DNA of 64,000 bases, taken from Lunatimonas salinarum (lineage in GTDB: Bacteria; Bacteroidota; Bacteroidia; Cytophagales; Cyclobacteriaceae). This document shows positions 52,925 through 62,050 of the stretch, in pieces. A model generated the notes under the pieces. It was not told the DNA's origin, did no database searches, and worked only from the letters and a program-made list of their open reading frames with translations. The position numbers and the translations under genes were made by a program. Location of the stretch: the NCBI RefSeq assembly GCF_017811155.1, contig NZ_JACVCV010000014.1, positions 1 to 64,000 on the forward strand. The letters are read 5' to 3'. How positions within the stretch are numbered: position 1 is the stretch's first letter; the number at the start of each line of letters is the position of its first letter.

Positions 52925-53371
52925 TTACGGAGCCAAGAACTGATTAACCTCCTCAACCGAATAACGAATTTCCCCATCTCCCCAGTTTGTGAAGATATAG
53001 GTCATCAGCTGCGCCAATTCGATCGGTTTGAGGCTGGGATTTCCTGGCATAGGTTGATTATACCTTTCCCCATTGACCACTATTTCGCCTTTTATCCCGT
53101 GACGAATGATGCGTGCAGTCCGTTCGGGATTTTCCAGCATGTAGTCGGCATTTTTCAGTGGGGGAATCAACAGCCCCAAGCCGGTACCGTCTTTTTGATG
53201 GCAATTTGCACAATGTAGCATGTATAGCTCCCGGCCAGCTATGGCGTACTGTTTGGTTTTAAGATCCTTGATTTGATTTAGGTTTTTTGATTCTTCCGGA
53301 CCCTTGCTGCCACAGCCAATTAACCACATCAACCCGATACCCAATAATAGTCGGAGCTTAGCTGGAGCCAT
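52925..53371 (-). CDS. Cytochrome c lipoprotein
   Basis: A 148-residue single-haem cytochrome c attached to the membrane by a lipobox (WLIGCG, Cys20). The haem motif CANCH lies at 54-58, and the axial Met is probably in QPMPGNPSL near residue 109. The gene overlaps the end of the SCO gene by 14 bases, so translation is coupled. The order HemJ, SCO, cytochrome c suggests a role in respiration, with SCO delivering copper to cytochrome oxidase and this protein carrying electrons. Confidence 0.9.
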   Translation of the reverse strand: MAPAKLRLLLGIGLMWLIGCGSKGPEESKNLNQIKDLKTKQYAIAGRELYMLHCANCHQKDGTGLGLLIPPLKNADYMLENPERTARIIRHGIKGEIVVNGERYNQPMPGNPSLKPIELAQLMTYIFTNWGDGEIRYSVEEVNQFLAP

Positions 53372-54020
53372 TTTCTTTCAGGAGTTTTGGGATATCTTTT
53401 ATCAGGCGATTCACCTGCTCTTCTTTGGTGCCGTCGTAAACACCCCGGATTCTCCCTCGTTGGTCTACCAATACAAAGGCGCCACTGTGGAGGTACCCTC
53501 CCAGTTCGTTCTTGTCTTCCATGGCTGTGGTCAGGTAGCTTGTTTGTCCGATTTCAAAAATTTGCTCTTGATCCCCTGTCAGGAAGTTCCAGGTTTGGGC
53601 ATTGGGCACCCCTAACCGAACGGCATAGTCGGCCAATAATTCCACCGTGTCGTGGTCCGGGTCAATGGTGTGACTGAGGATTAAAAAGTCAGGCTCGTCT
53701 TTGAATTCGTCGTACACCCGCAACATCTGGGTTTTCATGACTGGGCAGATGGTAGGGCAGCTCGTGAAGAAAAAATCGGCTACATATACTTTACCTGCTA
53801 CATTTTTGCTCGAAAAGGCAGCCCCGTCTTGGTTTTTGAACTCGAAAGGGGCAATCTGATGGTAGACCGTGTCAATCACGGGCTTTCCGTCTACCAGTAT
53901 TTCTTCGGTATATTTGTTTCCAAGTATGGGGAGTTCCCCGTCGTTTTGGCCGTCGGTGCAGGACGTGAGTCCAATTAACGCTGTAGTTATCAGGGTAGGC
54001 CACAGATTTCGCATGGTCAT
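53358..54020 (-). CDS. SCO1/SenC-family copper chaperone lipoprotein
   Basis: A 220-residue SCO protein from the ATG at 54020 (an ATG at 54014 would serve as well; the frame to 54041 starts at TTG). A lipobox (GLTSC) precedes a thioredoxin-like domain with the copper-binding CPTIC motif (FFTSCPTICPVMK) and a distal His in SHTIDPDHD or GGYLHSG. The family inserts copper into the CuA site of cytochrome oxidase and reduces its cysteines. It lies between hemJ and the overlapping cytochrome c gene. Confidence 0.93.
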   Translation of the reverse strand: MTMRNLWPTLITTALIGLTSCTDGQNDGELPILGNKYTEEILVDGKPVIDTVYHQIAPFEFKNQDGAAFSSKNVAGKVYVADFFFTSCPTICPVMKTQMLRVYDEFKDEPDFLILSHTIDPDHDTVELLADYAVRLGVPNAQTWNFLTGDQEQIFEIGQTSYLTTAMEDKNELGGYLHSGAFVLVDQRGRIRGVYDGTKEEQVNRLIKDIPKLLKENGSS

Positions 54021-54054
54021 TGTGTTTAAAGGAAATGACAAAGAGCCGATTGGA

Positions 54055-54591
54055 TTAGTTCCTTTCTCGGATGGTTTTGTATAGTCTGATGCCCATCATC
54101 ATTAGTAAGCCTAGGCCAATAAGCCCTACAATCCCCCACACCATGCTCAGAAGGTTTTTGACAACGATGAGGAATACGATGGCAAATAGTAAAAGTGTAG
54201 ACGCTTCGTTCCACATGCGTAACTGGCTGCTGCTCCACGAAAAGTTTCCTTGCTGTAGCTTCTTGAAAATGGTGTGGCAAGCAAAATGGTATGCGTAGAG
54301 TAATGCGACAAAGCCTAATTTGGCCTGCATAAAAGGCATCTCCAGGTATCCCCACCGATAGCTGAGTACCCAAATCCCAAAAATCAGTGTCAGGATAGCC
54401 GAAGGCCAGGTGATGATATACCAAAGTCGGTAAGCCATTAAATCCAGCTGGGGTTTCAAGATGGATTGCTCAGACTGTGGGCGATCCAAGCACTCACGTT
54501 GGTATATGAAGAGCCTGACGATATAAAACAGTCCCGCAAACCAGGTAACTATGAAAATTATATGCAGTGCTTTGATGTATTCGAATGCCAT
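54055..54591 (-). CDS. hemJ: HemJ-type protoporphyrinogen oxidase (CopD-like)
   Basis: A 178-residue polytopic protein with four to five helices. The opening IKALHIIFIVTWFAGLFYIV with His10 is the signature of HemJ, the haem-containing protoporphyrinogen IX oxidase of bacteria without HemG or HemY; RLFIYQRE and MQAKLGFVALLYAYH follow as in the family. Older annotation calls these CopD-like. It carries out the penultimate oxidation step of haem synthesis in the membrane and is encoded upstream of SCO and cytochrome c genes, consistent with respiratory chain assembly. Confidence 0.9.
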   Translation of the reverse strand: MAFEYIKALHIIFIVTWFAGLFYIVRLFIYQRECLDRPQSEQSILKPQLDLMAYRLWYIITWPSAILTLIFGIWVLSYRWGYLEMPFMQAKLGFVALLYAYHFACHTIFKKLQQGNFSWSSSQLRMWNEASTLLLFAIVFLIVVKNLLSMVWGIVGLIGLGLLMMMGIRLYKTIRERN

Positions 54592-54641
54592 TTCGGTAAT
54601 TTTGTTCGAAATTAAGTCTTTAACGCTGAAAACAGTAAAGC

Positions 54642-55052
54642 ATGAAGAGGAATTATTTGTTTTATGCGATCCTGTTGGTGGTCATTGGCGTGATAGCATG
54701 GGTGATTGCCGATACCGTATCCATGCCGGGCGTCGGAGATCTACATGGACAGTACGAGGAGCTCGCTTTTGAGCGCAATGAAAACAACACGGGGCCGGTG
54801 GTAAGAATTTACTTGGTCTACACACCTGAAACCGATTGGGAAGAAATGGAGGCCTATGGTAATTTTATGCCCCATACCAAGTACGGCATTACCCGGATTT
54901 TTTTCGTCAATGAGCGTTTGGACAAAAAAATCGAGTTAGCACTTGACGAACCCCACATTTCCGAGGATATCCAAAAAATCTGCATCGGCAGATACGATAA
55001 ATCCCCTATGGGACAGGTGAGTTTGCGGAAATTTCCATTCGGAGAGCTATGA
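54642..55052 (+). CDS. Membrane-anchored protein of unknown function upstream of meaB
   Basis: A 136-residue protein with one N-terminal transmembrane helix (about 5-23) and a mixed alpha/beta domain outside. I recognise no family. The segment PVVRIYLVYTPETDWEEMEAYG and the following RIFFVNERLDKKI suggest a compact fold. Its stop overlaps the start of meaB by ATGA, so it is translationally coupled to it. A link to MeaB function is inference. It is divergent from hemJ across 50 bases. Confidence 0.6.
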   Translation: MKRNYLFYAILLVVIGVIAWVIADTVSMPGVGDLHGQYEELAFERNENNTGPVVRIYLVYTPETDWEEMEAYGNFMPHTKYGITRIFFVNERLDKKIELALDEPHISEDIQKICIGRYDKSPMGQVSLRKFPFGEL

Positions 55053-56056
55053 GTAATCCCCAAGAGCATCCACTTAGGCATAGGATGGATTTAGATACGT
55101 ACGCTCAGGGGGTGTTAGAAGGTGATCGGGTGGTGCTTAGTAGGGCGATTACCCTGGTCGAGAGCAGCCTTGCATCGGATCAGCTGTTAGCTGGGCAACT
55201 CATGGAGCGGCTGATGCCCTATACGGGTAAATCATTAAGGGTAGGGATTACCGGCCCACCAGGTGTGGGGAAGAGCACGTTCATTGACCGCTTGGGTGGG
55301 CTTATGATCTCCCAAGGCCACCGTGTGGCGGTATTGGCGGTGGATCCGAGCAGCCTAGAAAATAAGGGAAGTATTTTGGGTGACAAAACCCGGATGCAGG
55401 CATTATGCCAACAGCCAAACGCCTATATTCGGCCTTCTCCTTCCAAGGGAACGCTCGGTGGAATCAGTGCGCACACCCGTGAAAGTTCCCTTCTTTGCGA
55501 GGCAGCGGGCTTTGACCGCATCATCGTAGAAACAGTGGGAGTGGGTCAGTCGGAGGTTTCGGTAAGGGAAATGGTTGATTTTTTTGTACTGCTTACCATG
55601 CCCGGTGCGGGAGACGAGTTACAGGGAATAAAAAAGGGTGTCATGGAGATGGCGGATCTAATCATGATCAATAAAGCTGATGGAGACCGCATTGCCGCAG
55701 CCCTTTTGGCACATGCGGAATTGGAAAATGCCCTCCTGCTCTTTCCCGCCAAATCAAACGGTTGGATTCCAAAGATTCTCACTTGTTCGTCGACGGATTC
55801 GGTGGGGTTGGATCAAGTGCTTTCGGTTTTGGAAGAGTTTGCCGTACATATGTCGGCCGGTGGCTTCATGGAGGCCCATCGCGCTGAGCAACGGGTGCAT
55901 TGGCTACATCAGCAGCTACGGTATTTGCTTGAAAGGCGTTTCTTTGAACACCCTGAAATCAGTGAGCAAATACCCCATGTAAGGGAACAGGTACGGGTGG
56001 GTCAGATTTCTTCTATTGCTGCAGCCAATAGGCTAATGGAGTTGTTTTTGAAATGA
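55049..56056 (+). CDS. meaB: Methylmalonyl-CoA mutase-associated GTPase MeaB
   Basis: MeaB (ArgK family), 335 residues, a G-protein chaperone that loads and protects the adenosylcobalamin cofactor of methylmalonyl-CoA mutase. The Walker A motif GPPGVGKST lies near residue 64, followed by the VLAVDPSSLENKGSILGDKTRM switch region (shortened core VDPSS), ETVGVGQSE and INKADGDR as base-specificity motif. Its client, the fused mutase, is encoded 2.7 kb downstream on the same strand, with a lipoprotein gene and opposing dnaA between. Translation is coupled to the preceding membrane protein gene. Confidence 0.94.
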   Translation: MSNPQEHPLRHRMDLDTYAQGVLEGDRVVLSRAITLVESSLASDQLLAGQLMERLMPYTGKSLRVGITGPPGVGKSTFIDRLGGLMISQGHRVAVLAVDPSSLENKGSILGDKTRMQALCQQPNAYIRPSPSKGTLGGISAHTRESSLLCEAAGFDRIIVETVGVGQSEVSVREMVDFFVLLTMPGAGDELQGIKKGVMEMADLIMINKADGDRIAAALLAHAELENALLLFPAKSNGWIPKILTCSSTDSVGLDQVLSVLEEFAVHMSAGGFMEAHRAEQRVHWLHQQLRYLLERRFFEHPEISEQIPHVREQVRVGQISSIAAANRLMELFLK

Positions 56057-56178
56057 ATGATGTATTCAAAAGTCCCTGATAGCAGCCATATCCGACGGAA
56101 CGGAATTCAGTGAAATGATGATGCCACTCAGCGCAACTACTATTTGGTGTGCTAACTAAAGAATAAATCAGGACAAAG

Positions 56179-56961
56179 ATGAAAGTAGCAATAAGTTGGG
56201 TTTTGATGATGACGGCATTGGCTGCCTGTGGCCGAGGAACCAACCGTGTGGAAGAAGCAAAACAAAAAAATGAGATTCCCGAAATTATTCAAAAAAGCTA
56301 CGAAAGTTGTGTAGGTGAAAATTGCGTGACGGTAGATATCGCATTTCCTCGGTATGCCGGAAATAGTCCCGCTTATACCAGTATAAATGAGGCAGTAGAA
56401 GAATTTTTAACTGCTAGCCTCACTTGGGGAGAAGAAACTACCCCGTTTGAAAATTACGAGGCAGCGATAGCCGATTTTATGGCCTCCTTTGAGACAGTCG
56501 AGCGGGATGGGTACAATAGCGTAGACTGGATGATTGAATTTGACGGAAAGGAGGTGTTTCGGTCGGGGGATTTGATTACCCTAAAGTTTACGATGTTTTC
56601 TTTCACCGGCGGAGCCCACCCGAACAGTTCTTATTCCTTCGTGACCTTCGATTTGGCGCAGGGCGGAATCAAATTGAAAAATGATGCCCTTATTTTAGAT
56701 AAAGAAGCATTGCTTGATCGAGCCATCGCAGCGTTTCGTATTCACCATGATGTGGCAGATGGAGTTTCTCTGGAGGATGATGGGCGCTTTTTTTTAGACA
56801 ATGGAAGTTTCTTTCTCCCGCAGGCAATGGGGTATTCGGAGGGGGATTTTGTGCTGCTATATAATCCTTACGAAATAGGCCCCTATGTCATGGGAATTAC
56901 GGAACTCAGTATTCCGATCAGCAAGTTGGAGGGTGTGGTGAGACAGCCTCTGTCTCCCTGA
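56179..56961 (+). CDS. DUF3298-like lipoprotein
   Basis: A 260-residue protein with a lipobox (ALAACG, Cys near residue 17). The N-terminal mature part (about 40-130) fits a DUF4163-type domain and the C-terminal part the DUF3298 type: GAHPNSSYSFVTFDL near residue 145 and PYEIGPYVMG near the end, as in the anti-sigma factor RsiV extracellular domain and related lysozyme-binding or envelope proteins. The function is not known; it converges with dnaA, 21 bases away. Confidence 0.82.
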   Translation: MKVAISWVLMMTALAACGRGTNRVEEAKQKNEIPEIIQKSYESCVGENCVTVDIAFPRYAGNSPAYTSINEAVEEFLTASLTWGEETTPFENYEAAIADFMASFETVERDGYNSVDWMIEFDGKEVFRSGDLITLKFTMFSFTGGAHPNSSYSFVTFDLAQGGIKLKNDALILDKEALLDRAIAAFRIHHDVADGVSLEDDGRFFLDNGSFFLPQAMGYSEGDFVLLYNPYEIGPYVMGITELSIPISKLEGVVRQPLSP

Positions 56962-56982
56962 GGTTACCTATTTCGTATCCGA

Positions 56983-58419
56983 TTAATATGATTTCATTTT
57001 AAACTTCTTTCGAAGTTCCAAAATAGAGGCCTTAAAAGAATTGTCAGTTTCCATCAGGTCATTCACAGTTTGCACTGCATGGATGACCGTGCTGTGGTCT
57101 CTACCTCCAAAATGGTACCCTATGGATTTTAAGGAGTGATTTGTGAATTCTTTTGCAAAGTACATCGCCACTTGCCTGGCAGTCACAATTTCTTTTTTGC
57201 GGGTTTTGGCTTTTAGGTCGTCGAGTTTGATGTCGTAATAGTCCGCACAAGTTTTTTGGATAAAGTCAATACCGACCTCAGCCTCGATGTCTTTGACAAT
57301 GTTCTTCATGATTGCCTTAGCCAGGCTAAGGTCTATATCTACGCGGTTTAGCGATGCATGGGCGATGAGCGAAATCATGACACCTTCTAGTTCACGTACA
57401 TTCGTGTCCACGGTGTAGGCTAAGTATTCGATAACATCTTCGGGAATCGAAATTCCCTCACTCTGCATTTTTCGTTTGATTATAGCCACACGGGTTTCAA
57501 AGTCGGGCATCTGCAAATCTGTTGTCAGGCCCCATTTAAACCTGGACAAAAGACGCTCTTCTAACCCCATGAGGTCTTTGGGGGCGCAGTCGGAGGTCAT
57601 TACGATTTGCTTTTTGTTTTGATGGAGGTGATTGAAGATGTGGAAAAACATTTCTTGGGTGCGGCCTTTTCCAGCGAAAAATTGAATATCATCGATGATC
57701 AAAACATCTACCTGCATGTAGAAATTAGTGAACGGCTTCACATTCCCATCCTTGATGGCATCTAAAAATTGATTTACAAACTTTTCCGATGAGACGTAAA
57801 GCACGAACTTATCTTCCAAATTGTTTTTTATCTCGTTTCCGATGGCTTGTACCAAATGCGTCTTACCCAGTCCCACTCCTCCATATATCAGCAGAGGGTT
57901 GAACGAGGTAATGCCGGGTTTGTTGGCTACGGCAAATCCGGCCGATCTTGCCAAGCGGTTGCAGTCGCCTTCGATAAAATTGCTAAAAGTGTACGTTTCA
58001 ATCAGGTTCGATTGAAGTGTGGTTTCAGCATTCAGCGAGGGTAGGTCAAAAGGGCTTTGGTCATTGGACTCACCCGCAGCTACCGCCTGCTTTTCTTTGA
58101 TTTTTTTACCTGATTTATTTCCTTGAGGGAAACTGACTACATAGGGCTGATTTTGGGAGTTTCCACGGTCTACGACTACCGCGTATTCCAATTGGCCGTT
58201 AGGCCCCATGACGGTCTTGATGGCCAGTTTCAGCACATCCACGTAATGTTCTTCAATCCATTCGTAAAAAAACTGGCTGGGCACTTGGATAGTCAGGGTA
58301 GAACCCTCCATTCTTACCGGGTTTATGGGGGTAAACCAAGTAGAAAAGCTTTGCTCATTTACGTGTTTTTCAATCACACGCAGGCACTCCATCCATATAG
58401 CGCTTGCTTCTGCACCCAT
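56983..58419 (-). CDS. dnaA: Chromosomal replication initiator DnaA
   Basis: DnaA, 478 residues. Domain I is at 1-80 (IWMECLRVIEKHVNEQSFSTWF), followed by a linker, the AAA+ domain with Walker A GGVGLGKTHL near residue 177, Walker B LIIDDIQF and sensor II region. The C-terminal DNA-binding domain has the family signature near 440 (GYHFGGRDHSTVIHA). It recognises DnaA boxes at oriC and melts DNA. The 385 bases upstream contain no convincing DnaA boxes, so oriC is not evident here. No dnaN is adjacent, as usual for Bacteroidota. Confidence 0.97.
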   Translation of the reverse strand: MGAEASAIWMECLRVIEKHVNEQSFSTWFTPINPVRMEGSTLTIQVPSQFFYEWIEEHYVDVLKLAIKTVMGPNGQLEYAVVVDRGNSQNQPYVVSFPQGNKSGKKIKEKQAVAAGESNDQSPFDLPSLNAETTLQSNLIETYTFSNFIEGDCNRLARSAGFAVANKPGITSFNPLLIYGGVGLGKTHLVQAIGNEIKNNLEDKFVLYVSSEKFVNQFLDAIKDGNVKPFTNFYMQVDVLIIDDIQFFAGKGRTQEMFFHIFNHLHQNKKQIVMTSDCAPKDLMGLEERLLSRFKWGLTTDLQMPDFETRVAIIKRKMQSEGISIPEDVIEYLAYTVDTNVRELEGVMISLIAHASLNRVDIDLSLAKAIMKNIVKDIEAEVGIDFIQKTCADYYDIKLDDLKAKTRKKEIVTARQVAMYFAKEFTNHSLKSIGYHFGGRDHSTVIHAVQTVNDLMETDNSFKASILELRKKFKMKSY

Positions 58420-58720
58420 TTTACTACTAAAATCGCATTATTAAGATTCATTCGCCCCGTACGTATTGACGAAGGGAGACAAATTTGTTAAAAAGAAAAT
58501 AAAATAAAAAATCATTTTTGACTTGACTTTTTTACTTTCTCGGTTGATTTGGTGTATTTGGGGTTTTTTAATTTCTGCAATTTTTATTCCTGTGAAATTA
58601 ACCATGAATGGTGCACAACTTGGCCCAATGGAAATTCACTTTTTTTCGATCGCCAGTTCTTCTTTTTGATCTAGGCATGTAAATGGCCCTGCTCAGGCGA
58701 TTGCGAAATTTGCCCGGTTA
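58420..58720. other. AT-rich divergent region between dnaA and the mutase gene
   Basis: This stretch separates dnaA (minus) from the mutase gene (plus). It is rich in A and T runs, has no open frame of note, and I could find no TTATCCACA-type cluster. It must contain the dnaA promoter, but no convincing match to the Bacteroidota consensus was found on the minus strand. Confidence 0.5.
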
Positions 58721-58754
58721 TTGTCGGAATTGGCCCGCAAAAGGAGTACATTTG
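58721..58754 (+). promoter_or_regulatory. Possible promoter of the mutase gene
   Basis: TACATTTG (58747-58754) matches the -7 consensus exactly; the best upstream TTG lies at 23 bases (58721-58723), slightly far. The leader to the ATG at 58804 would be about 45 bases. Confidence 0.45.
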
Positions 58755-58803
58755 GCTAGGTAACCCCCGGTATGAATCGTAGTTTTTAATCTTGGCCTAC
58801 ACT

Positions 58804-61800
58804 ATGAACCTGTTGGATGATCGATTTCTCCCCCAAACCAAAAAGCAATGGTTAGCGCTTATGCAACGGGAAGGGCTAGACCTGTCCCAGGTGAACGTGG
58901 AAGTCGAAAAAGGACTCGTCGTAGATGCGGTATATACCGAAGACGATACCATCCCTTTTTTAAAGCCCTATGAAAACCGGATCAGGAAGTTTAAAGCGAA
59001 TGGTCGGGCTTGGGAAAATATCGTAGAGGTACTTGGAACGGACGACCGCAAACTAAATTCTGCCATACTGCTGTCATTGAACGAAGGAGTGGATGCATTC
59101 TTGATTTCGTTGTCATCGAAATCAAATTTTGGGGCAATATTTGAGGGAGTCCAGCTACGTCACGTAGGAGTTTGGATAAGGGTTGTTGGAGATCCCTTAG
59201 AGTTCATCGAGACGATGTCTAATTGGCTTCAGTCCCGGAGGGTTTCGAGGGAGGAGATTCATGGGGGAATTGTTTGGAATAGCTCGCAGATAGCGCAACT
59301 TAGTGAGGGTTTAGTGGATGAAAATGCCGCTTTTCGGTATTTGTTAGGTCTAGCGGACTTTCGGGTTTTGGGAGTCAGCCTCCCAACTGACGCCGGCCCC
59401 ACGAAGACCTTGGATGAGTTAGTAGACTTATTTTTGCTGCTCGGGAAAAGGGTAGCCCTACCTGCCAAAGAATGGGTCTCCGCATTTATGGTTGAAGTTA
59501 CGGTCGGCGAAACGTTTTTGACTCAACTAGCCATCATCCGTGCCATCAAGGTGGTGGTGCATCAGTTAAACCTCCATTTGGGAGTAGAGACCCTTCCTGC
59601 TGCTTGCTATGTGATGGCGGTAAGTGCCCCGCGAGGAGCAGACGGTTATCAGTTATTGATTCGTCACAGCACGCAGTCTGTTGCTGCGGTGTTGGGCGGA
59701 GCAGATGGACTGTTGATTTGTCCCTACGAGAATAAGTCTGAGGAAAAGTCCGGTCCTGCAGCCAGGGTAAGCCTTCAGGTTGGGCGTATTCTGGGGGAGG
59801 AGTCTTACTTGGCGCAGGTGGTAGATCCGATCGGAGGGGCCTATTTTATCGAAAATCTGACTTGGGCGCTTCTAGCCGCCCTGACGATGGGAATTCGGAG
59901 CAAGTTACCTGGATTCCAATGGAAGGAATGGTCTCTCTCCGAAAGTGGCTTGGTTTCTGCTGACTATGTGCCGGCGCCCTCCTATTTTCCAGAGGGATTT
60001 TTGAGAAAGCCATTTCCGAGCCGGTCATCGCTCAGTCCTACATTTCCTTTGAATTCCATTGCCGGAGCACCTCCTTTCTTGCGGGGGCCGTATGCATCGA
60101 TGTATTTGTCCAGGCCGTGGACCGTCCGTCAGTATGCCGGGTTTTCTACTGCGGAGGAATCTAATCGGTTTTACCGGCAGAATCTTGCGGCGGGTCAGCG
60201 AGGCCTGTCGATAGCATTTGATCTTCCTACCCATCGGGGGTATGATTCGGATCATCCGCGCGTCAAAGGGGACGTGGGCAAGGCCGGGGTGGCGGTTGAT
60301 ACCGTGGAGGATATGAAGCAGCTTTTTGAGGGAATTCCACTAGAGAAGATGTCGGTTTCTATGACGATGAATGGTGCGGTTATTCCGATCATGGCGTTTT
60401 TTATCGTAGCAGGGGAGGAAAAAGGGGTTGCACCGGATCGGCTCACCGGAACAATACAGAACGATATTTTAAAGGAATTCATGGTTCGGAATACCTACAT
60501 CTACCCTCCGGAACCTTCTATGCGGATTGTGTCGGATATTTTTAAATATACCGCCCAGCATATGCCCAGGTTTAATTCGATCTCTATATCAGGCTACCAC
60601 ATGCACGAGGCGGGTGCTCCGGCAGATCTGGAATTGGCGTATACGCTGGCAGATGGGTTGGATTATGTAAAAAGGGGTATTGATGCGGGTCTAGCTATTG
60701 ATGATTTTGCACCTAGGCTTTCTTTCTTCTGGGCAATAGGGATGAACCAGTTTATGGAGATTGCCAAGCTACGGGCCGGAAGGGTGCTTTGGGCGCGAAT
60801 GATGCAGGAGATGGGTGCAAAAAACCCCAAGTCGTTGATGCTTCGTGCCCATTGTCAGACATCGGGATGGTCGTTGACCAAACAAGATCCCTATAACAAT
60901 ATTTGCAGAACCACATTGGAGGGATTGGCTGCAGCAATCGGACATACCCAGTCATTGCATACGAACTCTTATGACGAAGCCATTGCGCTTCCGACACCGT
61001 TTTCGGCGAAGATTGCCCGGGATACTCAGCTATATCTTCAGCAGGAGACAGGATTGACAGATGCCATTGACCCCTTTGGGGGATCTAATTATTTGGAGTA
61101 CCTTACCGATAATCTGCTGATTAGGGCTGAGGAGCATATGCGTGAAATCGAGCAGCTGGGAGGGATGGCGAAGGCCATCGGGCAAGGCATACCAAAGATG
61201 CGAATAGAGGAGGCAGCAGCCCGCAAGCAGGCTCGAATAGACGAGGGTGTGGACGTCATAGTAGGAGTAAACAGGTACATTTCAGGGGAAGAGGAAGATA
61301 TGGACATTCTTGAGGTGGATAATGAAGCGGTTCTTGCCGCTCAGGTGGAGCGACTACGTGACGTTCGTAAAGGTAGAGACGATGCAAAAGTGGCGGCATC
61401 GCTAACCCGGTTAAAGGAAGCCGCGGATTCCGGGGAAGGAAACCTGCTGGAATTGGCCGTAGAGGCGGCAAGAGTACGAGCTACCTTGGGGGAAATTTCG
61501 AATGCAATGGAAGAAAGTTTTGGAAGATATCAAGCCATTAGCCGAACCGTGTCTGGTGCGTATGTTTCGGAGGCAGGGACCTCTCCGTCCGTACGGGCGG
61601 CAAAGGAAAAAGCGGATTTTTTTGCGAAGCTAGCGGGCCGAAGGCCGCGTTTGCTGGTCGCAAAGATCGGACAGGATGGACACGACAGAGGCGCAAAAAT
61701 CATTGCGAGTGGCTTCTCCGATTTAGGATTTGATGTGGATGTGGGGCCACTTTTCCAGACTCCGGAAGAGGTAGCTAGGCAGGCAGCGGAGAATGACGTA

Positions 61801-62034
61801 CATGTGGTCGGAGTGTCTTCGCAAGCAGGGGGGCACAGGACACTTATTCCTGAGTTACTTGTTGAGCTGGAGCGAATCGGGAGGTCGGATATTGCGGTGG
61901 TGGCAGGAGGGGTCATCCCGCCAAAGGATAGCGCGTTTCTTTTAAGCAAGGGTGTGAAGGCTGTTTTTGGTCCAGGTACGCAGGTTAGTGATGCCGCAAT
62001 CAACGTGCTAAAGGTCTTATTGGGGGAATCCTGA
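58804..62034 (+). CDS. Methylmalonyl-CoA mutase, fused small and large subunits
   Basis: A single chain of 1076 residues from the ATG at 58804 (a TTG at 58792 is possible). Residues 1 to about 390 resemble the non-catalytic small subunit TIM barrel ([20 protein letters not shown]); its usual cobalamin-like C-terminal domain is missing. From about 415 on it is the large subunit: [46 protein letters not shown], and a C-terminal B12-binding domain with [12 protein letters not shown], cobalt-ligand His near residue 960. The large part begins about 70 residues later than in separate MutB proteins. The enzyme isomerises (R)-methylmalonyl-CoA to succinyl-CoA using adenosylcobalamin. MeaB is encoded nearby; no epimerase is. 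The following gene starts 16 bases on. Confidence 0.88.
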   Translation: MNLLDDRFLPQTKKQWLALMQREGLDLSQVNVEVEKGLVVDAVYTEDDTIPFLKPYENRIRKFKANGRAWENIVEVLGTDDRKLNSAILLSLNEGVDAFLISLSSKSNFGAIFEGVQLRHVGVWIRVVGDPLEFIETMSNWLQSRRVSREEIHGGIVWNSSQIAQLSEGLVDENAAFRYLLGLADFRVLGVSLPTDAGPTKTLDELVDLFLLLGKRVALPAKEWVSAFMVEVTVGETFLTQLAIIRAIKVVVHQLNLHLGVETLPAACYVMAVSAPRGADGYQLLIRHSTQSVAAVLGGADGLLICPYENKSEEKSGPAARVSLQVGRILGEESYLAQVVDPIGGAYFIENLTWALLAALTMGIRSKLPGFQWKEWSLSESGLVSADYVPAPSYFPEGFLRKPFPSRSSLSPTFPLNSIAGAPPFLRGPYASMYLSRPWTVRQYAGFSTAEESNRFYRQNLAAGQRGLSIAFDLPTHRGYDSDHPRVKGDVGKAGVAVDTVEDMKQLFEGIPLEKMSVSMTMNGAVIPIMAFFIVAGEEKGVAPDRLTGTIQNDILKEFMVRNTYIYPPEPSMRIVSDIFKYTAQHMPRFNSISISGYHMHEAGAPADLELAYTLADGLDYVKRGIDAGLAIDDFAPRLSFFWAIGMNQFMEIAKLRAGRVLWARMMQEMGAKNPKSLMLRAHCQTSGWSLTKQDPYNNICRTTLEGLAAAIGHTQSLHTNSYDEAIALPTPFSAKIARDTQLYLQQETGLTDAIDPFGGSNYLEYLTDNLLIRAEEHMREIEQLGGMAKAIGQGIPKMRIEEAAARKQARIDEGVDVIVGVNRYISGEEEDMDILEVDNEAVLAAQVERLRDVRKGRDDAKVAASLTRLKEAADSGEGNLLELAVEAARVRATLGEISNAMEESFGRYQAISRTVSGAYVSEAGTSPSVRAAKEKADFFAKLAGRRPRLLVAKIGQDGHDRGAKIIASGFSDLGFDVDVGPLFQTPEEVARQAAENDVHVVGVSSQAGGHRTLIPELLVELERIGRSDIAVVAGGVIPPKDSAFLLSKGVKAVFGPGTQVSDAAINVLKVLLGES

Positions 62035-62050
62035 AAACAACGATAGCCGG

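Noticed and set aside
58420-58803. Replication origin next to dnaA
   Set aside because: The region is AT-rich but I found no cluster of DnaA boxes, and oriC is often distant from dnaA in this phylum.
58804-62034. Isobutyryl-CoA mutase fusion IcmF
   Set aside because: IcmF has an N-terminal B12 domain and a central GTPase with Walker A motif; here the N-terminal part is MutA-like, no GTPase motif is present, and the B12 domain is C-terminal.
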